A program made the translations under genes and the position numbers. The notes beneath the pieces were generated by a model, which was not told the origin of the DNA, did not search any database, and saw only the letters and a program-made list of their open reading frames with translations. Source: Punica granatum (lineage: Eukaryota; Streptophyta; Magnoliopsida; Myrtales; Lythraceae). Taken from it: a DNA stretch of 64,000 nucleotides. Position 1 is the stretch's first letter. Each line of letters begins with the position of its first letter. Shown here in pieces: positions 57,097 to 64,000 of the stretch. The DNA is taken from assembly GCF_007655135.1 (NCBI RefSeq), contig NC_045127.1, positions 15,323,001 to 15,387,000 on the forward strand, read 5' to 3'.

Positions 57097-59216
57097 TCCA
57101 TTTGATAGCCCTAAGCTCCACGGGATTTGACATTGCATTTATTGATGTTATATTTAACGAATATTAAAAATTTGTCTAGATTATTTGCAAGCAATAATAT
57201 ATTAGCAATTAATTTTGAAAAAATAAAAGTTTCCTCGATAATAAAAAAGAACTCATCGAAATGCTTGAAATGCTTCAAGTTCAATGCGCTAAATTCTTTA
57301 TAAATACCTGATGAAATTCATTTTATCTGTCCTCTTTCTATTTGCTATGCTTTTTTTTCTAAGTACTTATGGATATTACAAGATTATAGTGTCTCTATAA
57401 GCATATCGTTCACTTTATATGTCTAGAGTACGTGTTTATTTATTGTGATCATGATTTTATTTATATGATTGGTTTTTTAATATAGATTTTTTGTTTATAC
57501 TCATTTATAAGTTATATGTGTTGAATTCTATCTTATAATAAGTAATAAAAAATTAACGCGCGAGAATCATCTAGTTCCGATTATATTCGGGTTGATTATC
57601 CAGTTGATGTCAAACAAAACATAGATATATCAATGGAAAATCCTCAAAAATATAAATGACATCCCACCCGCCGCCAAAAGTAGGTCATGATCTGGGCTGA
57701 TGGACGGGAACCCTACCAACGCAGCAAACACAAACAACCCCTTCTTTCCCCACTCCTTACAAAAAAAAGAGAGTAAAATTCCATATATGTCCTTAGCCTA
57801 AATTTATTCTTACTAAGTTTCATGATAATTATTTAGTACTCGCAATACCTTTAAAATCATAAAATCAAAAGGGTTTCGAGTCAAATAATTACATGACAAA
57901 AATTGGATAAAATTATAAACAAAAAGTGATGCCTTAATTAATCAAAATGATAACTAAAAAGAAATTTTAGATTGATTTGGAGGAAAAAAAAAAAGAAAAA
58001 TAAATTTTTCCTGTATATTTTTTTCTTTAAAAAAACTGTACTTTAGTCTTAGCATAATATACCATTGATTTTTCTCTATAGTCACCACCTAATACGATTG
58101 TAAAATTTAACACACCCTAACAAAAATTGCGATTCTTGGTCAAATCTAGCATGCCATGTGATGGGTACTTGAAAAATGGACAGAAAGCTAAGTTGGCATC
58201 CGCAGTCCACCGCTGCACATGTGAAGATGACACATGAATTAGAAAATGACACTAAAAGTACCCAAAAAAAAAGTACAAAAAAAAAAGGAGGGAAAGGAAT
58301 TGAATTGGGTGGGGTTCCTCGCCAGCCATCGACGACCTCACCTGCTCAGGGAAGGGGCTCCAAGTCCAAACCCAACCCACCCTCCCCAAAAAAAACAAAA
58401 AAACAAGATCATCAGGGACGGACCCCCGTACCCTGGGGAACCTCCTTCGTTGGGGGTGGGGTTTTGGGGGGAACCGTATCCCCTCCCTCCCTTCTTCCCC
58501 CTACTCTTCTCCTTAAATTAAAAATAATAATAATAAAAATAAATAAATTTTAATGTTATTTTGTCACGTGTTCCTCTCTGCGTGTGCAGGGGTGGGCACA
58601 TCGTGAAGACTACATCAGCTTTCCATCTATTTTTCTAACACATGTTTAAATAACATGCTAGCTTCGACACAAAAAATCATTACTCGTGCTAGGACGTGTT
58701 AAATTTTAAAAACGTGTTGGGCAGTAAAAATAGATAAATATCAATACTATTTTTCTTTTACTAATTATAAAAAAATGAAACTGAGTAGAAAATAAGTCAC
58801 GTATTTTCAAAATATTTTTATTTTGTGTGTTTTCAGTTAAATTTTCCTTTTTTACATCAACTTTTGCATTTTCATTTGTTTTCCATCTGTTTTCCTGTGG
58901 CTATTTTATTAATTTCTTGAGAAAAAAATAAATAATATTAGAAAAAATAAAAGGATAATATACCCGAACATAGTTATAGCAAGCAGACTAGTAGAGGTAC
59001 GATGTCGTCACAAACTTGTTTTGGCTACTTCAGCCCGACGTCATCGAAACTGGGGGCTACCACCGCCCCTAGTTCTTTGAGTATCCTCCTTTTTATTTAT
59101 TTATTTTTTCTCAATTTTGTGTTTTTTGGGTAAATAATGGAACAAACTATACAGTCCAAAAACGAGGCATGTCGACCTCAGAATCAGCAAACAGCAAAAG
59201 AGCTGGCCCGGATGGA
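57097..59216. other. AT-rich intergenic region
   Basis: No gene was recognised. Frames of 91-125 codons at 58.2-58.55 kb are lysine/proline-rich low-complexity translations of A-rich and CT-rich DNA and are not supported. Poly-A-rich and (AAT)n stretches are common. Confidence 0.5.
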
Positions 59217-59515
59217 CTAGTGAACAAGCCATGAAACCCCACCCGTGAAGGGAAGTGCATAGTTAGACAGCCACTCCACACACAAATTCCCTTTCCAGTA
59301 AGTATAAACGGATGCTAACGACCTAATCATGTAAAAGAATCCGACAAATATCCCGAAGTGAGCCATGAAACGAGGCATTCTCGAGCTGCTGGAAGGTAAA
59401 AAAGGCACTGCTACCTCAGAATCCATCTCAAGGATGATCCTACTATAGCCCCGCTCCCATGCCACACCAGGATTGTCTTTCAAGGCTTCATCCGTGTTCA
59501 ATTTGACCCAACCCT
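59217..59515 (-). pseudogene. RNase H-like (RVT_3) fragment, probably from a non-LTR retroelement
   Basis: On the minus strand, GWVKLNTDEALKDN starts the typical RNase H-like fold, followed by AWERGYSRIILEMDSEVAV and later a YTYWKGN/WLSNYAL segment resembling the end of the domain. The middle is rearranged and shortened and no neighbouring reverse transcriptase was seen. It is probably a relic of a LINE or of a reverse-transcriptase-like host gene. Confidence 0.55.
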
Positions 59516-60561
59516 ACATGAGCCATCTCTGTATCGACCAACCCCCCTATTAAAGCTGCTGGCAGCACGAAAAATCACCCCGGCAAGATACGGGAAGTCG
59601 AGAAGATTGAGCTTTGAACAGCGATTTGTTTCTAAACGTCCAGCTAATTACTTCGTGCTGTCATGGAATGGATGAGATTGATTTTCAGTGAGGCAATGAT
59701 CCGAGTGCATACTCGGTTGATTGCAGTCTTGATTATTCTTTCCAATCCCGTCTTGATTTCCTTTCTGATTATTCCCCGAAATTCCTTCTCGATTTCTTTC
59801 CTCAATAATCTCTCCTTGTACTGCGATGAAAGGGAGCAAGAAAGTGAGTCTCGAATGGACACATACCTGTGATATCCATGTAAATAACTACCTCTATGGA
59901 TGAGAGGATGAATCAAGTTTGATACAAAAATAAAATGCCACAAATTTACAGTAACAACAATTGTCGTGAAATCGCATGATTCCGGATCCAAAACGAGTGC
60001 GACTACAAGCACCTATTTTCTCGTACTCGATGATTTATGCTGGGTACTCGATGATTTATGCTGGCTAGTCAGACGGTAATATAACAATGAACGGAAGCTT
60101 CATTTTTTTTTTCTTTTTTTGGGTTGTAAGAACGACCCTTGGACCTAATTTAATAAAATAAATATCTTAATAACTAATAAAGAGTCGAGTATCAAAAGAG
60201 AGTGTAGCGCACGTGCCCTTATTTGTTGATCTATAAATCGCATGTTTGATATCTAATAGGACTATCATATCCTACAATGCGTTACTATGCTAAAATCTCG
60301 AAAGCATCATCCCTTCAATTAAGTCATGCATATTGACATAGCTCCAACCATACCCTCCTGATTGCACACACTTCACCGATCACACGCACACTTCACTGAA
60401 CATATACTCTACAGAAGCATCAAACATTAGACTTGATCTTTTTTCTTTTAAACAGACGCCCATACAGAGAATGCAACTTTTTCCACATAAGGACTAATGC
60501 AAACCCTTGATCGGCATATGTATGCTACATTCGACACTATATATGCGTCTTGTCCCTTTCT
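59516..60561. other. Intergenic region downstream of the heat-shock gene
   Basis: A 122-codon minus-strand frame (59644-60012) has no recognisable family and is isoleucine/arginine-rich. It could be an exon fragment but is unsupported. The segment 60320-60560 probably includes the 3' untranslated part of the heat-shock gene. Confidence 0.4.
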
Positions 60562-61203
60562 TCACCCGATTTGGACCTGAATGGTCTTGGCCTTCTTTGG
60601 CTCGGGCGGTGGCCTCTTCCCCATCGTGACCGTGAGGACCCCATCCTTGTAGACTGCCGTGATTTTCTCGGTGTCTGCATTATCACCCAGCGCAAACTTC
60701 TTGAGGTACTTGCCGTGCCTCCGCTCCATCCTCACATACTTGATGCGCTGCTCCTTGTCGGCCTTCTCCCTCTTCCTCTCCCCGCTCACCACCAGCACGT
60801 TGTCGTCCTCGACGAGGATGTTGATCTGCACTAATTATAAGCAATCAAATGGAAGCCGGAAAAGTTTTCAGCACCACCATAGAGTTGATATCAAACACGA
60901 CCTCAAATGATCTATCAATAATTAACTAGTACGTAATTAATTAAACAACCTGGCCCTGTTTGAGTCCGGGCATGTCGAGCAGGAAGACGTAGGAGTCAGG
61001 GTACTCGAGGACATCAGCAGGGGTGGCGGCCATGGCTTTTCGAGGACATCAGCAGGGGTGGCGGCCATGGCTTTCCTGTCGCGGATGTAGGCACGGGACG
61101 GGGTATGGTGGCCTGACTTCTCCGGGGTCTCCTCGGATAAGTCAAGGAGCTCGTGGAGAGCATTGATTAGGACGGGGTCCATCCCCATCTCCCCAAGGTC
61201 CAT
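60562..61203 (-). pseudogene. Class II cytosolic small heat-shock protein, exon 1 broken by a 35-bp duplication
   Basis: Minus-strand exons are 61203-60950 and 60825-60562, with a GTTGTT donor and TGCAG acceptor. The start MDLGEMGMDPVLINALHELLD and AMAATPADV are class II signatures. Exon 2 encodes the alpha-crystallin domain ([68 protein letters not shown]). Small heat-shock proteins are ATP-independent cytosolic chaperones. A 35-bp direct repeat (61005-61039 and 61040-61074 on the plus strand) shifts the frame after ADVLE. With only one unit the exon would have 73 codons and the protein 160 residues, the normal class II size. The duplication is therefore the one visible lesion; it may be recent, allelic or an assembly artefact. 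Confidence 0.85.
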
Positions 61204-62183
61204 ACTGCTGTCCGCTTCTTCTTCTCCTCCTCCTCTTGGAAGGAAATTGTGTTTATAAGCTTGATAAGAACAGAACTGATCACTGAGAACTGGGAAGGGA
61301 ATGAGATGCATGTCTGTGTGTGAACATATATAACGGAGATGGAATGAGTGACAGTGACAGTGACAGTGACAGGTGGGATGGCTGTGCACGTGCCACCGAT
61401 GATTTATATATATTTATTATCTTTGCTAAATCGGTGATGCCTGTATTTTTTCAAGAGCTTTATTGGATTCTGCTAGAGTAGATTTGTACAAATAAAATAT
61501 AAGAAAATAAAAATCTTAATAATTAATAACGATATATGAATACTCTCATTACAATAACTAAATCTGCAATCTCTTGCTTGACAAAAGAGGAGCCGCACTA
61601 CTACACTTTACCCTCTTCCTCTCTAGAGTTCAAGTTTAGCTACGGCGGATAAAAGTCTGGTCTAATTTTCAAAACTAACGCCTCAATTATACTCTATTTC
61701 CATAGATTTCATAGATATAACAAAAAAATAAAAATCGTTAAAAATTGAAGCGTGTAGTTTGGAATCATTTGTGTTATTTATTAATATCCACTTCCAAATT
61801 CTGTCAATTTTTCACTCACCAAAATAACTTTTACTATAAGTCTAAATAAGATAAAAAAAACTAAAAAACACATTTCAAATTCAGTTGTTGAAACTATCAG
61901 TTCATGCTTTGCTACAGTGGGTGTTTTCATTGTGCTAGTGACGAACACGGAGCATTTCTTTCGGCTTCTAACGAGCAGTGGCTTGTCAGAAATCTCTCCA
62001 TCTCTGGAGCCGGGAGGACTGCCATGGAGTTTGATTTTTGCATTGGCTGTACTATTGAGATGTAGAATCCCACATAAAAAATTTAAGGAGTAGCAAAATA
62101 GAAAATACCATTTAGATCGTATCAAATAGATAAATGAGTAGTAATAATATAATACTATCAGTTGTCACAAATATTATTATTAA
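61204..62183. other. Upstream region of the heat-shock gene and AT-rich DNA
   Basis: On the minus strand a TATATATG element at about 61324-61332 lies in a plausible core-promoter position, with a (TGACAG)4 microsatellite (61349-61372) and a CACGTG G-box core (about 61387) further upstream. No convincing heat-shock element array was found by eye. Beyond 61.45 kb no gene was seen. Confidence 0.45.
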
Positions 62184-63289
62184 CTAGCTGTGCAATTCAT
62201 GCATCGCACGGGATAAAACATGATATTATGTAAAAGTGGAGAATTCAAAAATTTTTGTAAAAGTTTATGTCTGGAAATATAAAAAAGCAAAAAAATTAAA
62301 GAACCCAAAAATTTGGTAATAATTTATTTGTAAAAAAAGCAAAAAGTTGAAGAACTCATATTTGGTCTAATTATGGGCGTAATGAAATAAACAAGCGTGC
62401 ATGTGTGCGAAAACGAACTCAAATGGTAGCAATATTTTTCCAAAGCGGATTGATCATAGTTTATGTAGGGTACTTCTCCTATTATATCATATTATACAGA
62501 ATATAATATAAATGATACAGTGTACCTATATTAATAAAAAAAATGATCATATTTGGTTTTTAAAAATCAAATGTATGCCCCATCATATATATCTATATAA
62601 ATATGATCCAATTTATATTTTAAAAAGAAAAGAAAAGAATTTATTTTATCTAGATCTTCTCATATGGTATTTATAATTTTTAAATATTCAAAAAAAATGA
62701 CCATTTCCATAAATCTATAGTTATATGTCCCAAAATATTTAAAAAAAATCTAATAAAAGCTTAAAAACTCGAGAATATAGAGATCAGTCCCACAAATTTA
62801 TATTTATATCTTTTGAAACTTTAAACATATAAGAAAATCTAAAGAGAGCTAAAAAATAAGAAAATAAAGAACAGTCTCACAAATCTATCTACCTATATAT
62901 TTTACAAAATTCAGAAATTTGTTTTTTTTAAAACTTAAAAAATCGAGAAAATCCCATTAAGAAATGGAGATCTACACTTATATATTCAAAAATAATAACA
63001 ATAATAATTCGTTTCTCTAAAAAAGGCTTAAAAGCTAGAAAAAAATAATGATCAGTCCCACAAATCTATATTTATATCTTTTGAATTCAAAAAAGAAATA
63101 TCTTTTAAAGAAAGCTAAAAAAATCGATAAAATAAGAATGGTACGGACTTCTTGATACTATAATGAATACTAAAAAAATTCAAAAAGATTCTTTAAAAAA
63201 CTCAAAAAATCGAGAAAATTCATTTAATAATGGAGCGTTCTAATGCCATCTGCTCGAGCTCACTATGTTCCTACTCTTATATAAATAGA
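62184..63289 (-). mobile_element. Probable non-autonomous Helitron
   Basis: On the minus strand the segment begins TCTATTTATATAAGAG preceded by A, and ends with CCCGTGCGATGCATG, then GCACAG and CTAG followed by T. Helitrons start with TC, end with a short hairpin near CTRR and insert between A and T without target duplication; all of these are met. No Rep/helicase coding is present. The body contains diverged tandem units of about 88 bp. Confidence 0.55.
62560..63245. repeat. Diverged tandem repeat, period about 83-93 bp
   Basis: The phrase ACAAATCTATATTTATATCT and variants recur at about 62711, 62794, 62881, 62969 and 63062, each followed by a CTTAAAAAATCGAGAAAAT-like phrase. Units are heavily mutated. 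Confidence 0.7.
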
Positions 63290-64000
63290 TATATATCATG
63301 ATTGTTAAATTGCGATTCGAATCGTAGAATAGTACGATTTTACGATTCAAATGGGGGTCTCTGATTCCGATTCCACGGTATGAGTCGGGACAGTACAATC
63401 AGTGGTGAATCGAGTGCTGAATTGCAGAATCGGACCAATTCCGTGATTCTGGGTTCAGGCCAGAGTCAGGTCAAGCTCAGGCCTAGAAACGAACCGAAGC
63501 CTAGGCCTAGAAGCGGACTGAAGCCCAAGCCTCAGCCCTCTTCTTTTTTTTCTCCTCCCCCTCCCTTTCTTCTTCTTTTCCAGTCGGGTTTTCTGGTTTT
63601 CCCCAATTTCTTCTGTACTTCCAGTCCGAGCTTCGACAAGTTTGCCCTAAATCTTCGAGTATTCGACGAGTTCTGCCTTAAAACTCCGAGCTTATCCGAG
63701 CTTCCATTCCACCTGCTTCTCAGCTTCTCCGATCATCCATTGCATCTCCACCTGCTTCTCGGATTTTTCAGCAGGAGCTCTCGCATTTCCAGATTGCTGA
63801 TTCGTGTATATCTTTGTGTCATTTCAAATTTTAAGTGTTTCGTGTTATTGCAAAGAACCACAGAGACAGTGGAGGCTGTTAGCTTTCGTTTCTTCACCGA
63901 CGATGAAGTCCGGAAGCATAGATATAATATATAATATATATGTATATACATATATATTATATATAATATAATATATATTATTTTTTAAATTACAGATAGA
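63290..64000 (+). mobile_element. Start of a second inverted-repeat transposon of the copy B family (runs off window)
   Basis: From about 63298, ATTGTTAAATTGCGATTC, GAATCGTAGAAT and GATTCCGATTCCACGGTATGA align with the left end of the 44209-44894 element (GTTGTTAGAATTGTGATTC, GATTCCAATTCCATGGCATGA). Near the window end, ATATATTATTTTTTAAATTACAG aligns with ATATATTATTTTTTTTAATTACAG at about 44781-44804. The interiors differ completely. Confidence 0.65.
63845..63921 (+). pseudogene. Fragment resembling the N-terminus of RNA polymerase I largest subunit
   Basis: The frame reads TTETVEAVSFRFFTDDEVRKH, close to the N-terminal segment of plant NRPA1 (a stretch of the form V-F-F-TD-EVRKHS). An AT-dinucleotide-rich region follows instead of the next domain. 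Upstream, 63.5-63.84 kb is CT-rich and looks like a 5' leader. It may be a first exon captured by the transposon, or less likely the true gene start with its remainder outside the window. The match is from family memory and needs a search. Confidence 0.5.

Noticed and set aside
58176..58553. Lysine- and proline-rich frames
   Set aside because: They derive from A-rich and CT-rich simple sequence with no homologous look and no splice context.
59644..60012. Minus-strand 122-codon frame
   Set aside because: No recognisable domain, and composition is biased by repeated TTGATT/TTTCC-like phrases; kept only as unassigned.
1..64000. tRNA or rRNA genes
   Set aside because: No cloverleaf box A/box B pair or ribosomal core motif was noticed on either strand by eye; a tRNA scanner would be decisive.

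Overview
The window looks like nuclear DNA of a flowering plant, probably a eudicot. It has spliced genes with plant-only families (Alfin-like, PGG-type ankyrin proteins, class II small heat-shock protein), plant Ty1/copia and Tat/Ogre-type Ty3/gypsy retrotransposons, and long AT-rich intergenic stretches. The species cannot be fixed from sequence alone. I found no tRNA or rRNA gene and no CRISPR array.

Layout. (1) 1-5.2 kb: intergenic DNA with an inverted Ogre-type LTR end at 1099 and a broken DUF724-type gene on the minus strand (2041-2732, perhaps with an upstream exon near 3.7 kb). A 29-base G run lies at 3837. (2) 5.2-10.3 kb: a Ty1/copia element with two gag stop codons; its 3' end has been inverted together with host flank. 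(3) 10.3-28.45 kb: an Ogre-type Ty3/gypsy element about 18 kb long. In order it holds a 5'-truncated LTR, primer-binding site, extra ORF1, gag-protease, a probable intron, RT/RNase H/second RNase H/integrase, a 3' untranslated region with a 43-bp tandem array, a polypurine tract and a complete 3120-bp LTR.

(4) 28.45-48.7 kb: two tandem copies (A and B) of a roughly 10-kb segment. Each carries a spliced PDZ-like gene of unknown function, an Alfin-like gene or relic, a second Alfin-like relic, and a minus-strand ankyrin/PGG membrane-protein gene (BDA1/ITN1-like). The PDZ-like and ankyrin genes are open in both copies. The Alfin-like gene is dead in A; in B it is open but its PHD finger is degenerate. 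A third, much more decayed copy (C) lies at about 49.7-50.9 kb.

(5) 50.9-57.1 kb: an old, heavily mutated second Ty1/copia element. (6) 57.1-60.5 kb: AT-rich DNA with an RNase H-like fragment. (7) 60.56-61.20 kb: a class II small heat-shock protein gene broken by a 35-bp tandem duplication. (8) 62.18-63.29 kb: a probable non-autonomous Helitron made largely of about 88-bp repeats. (9) 63.29-64.0 kb: the start of an inverted-repeat transposon related to the one inside copy B. It contains sequence resembling the N-terminus of the RNA polymerase I largest subunit.

Host genes form a tandemly duplicated module that is decaying unevenly. Mobile DNA has shaped the rest: the Ogre element abuts copy A, an inverted-repeat transposon replaced part of copy B, and copia 2 abuts copy C. 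All splice sites were placed by eye.
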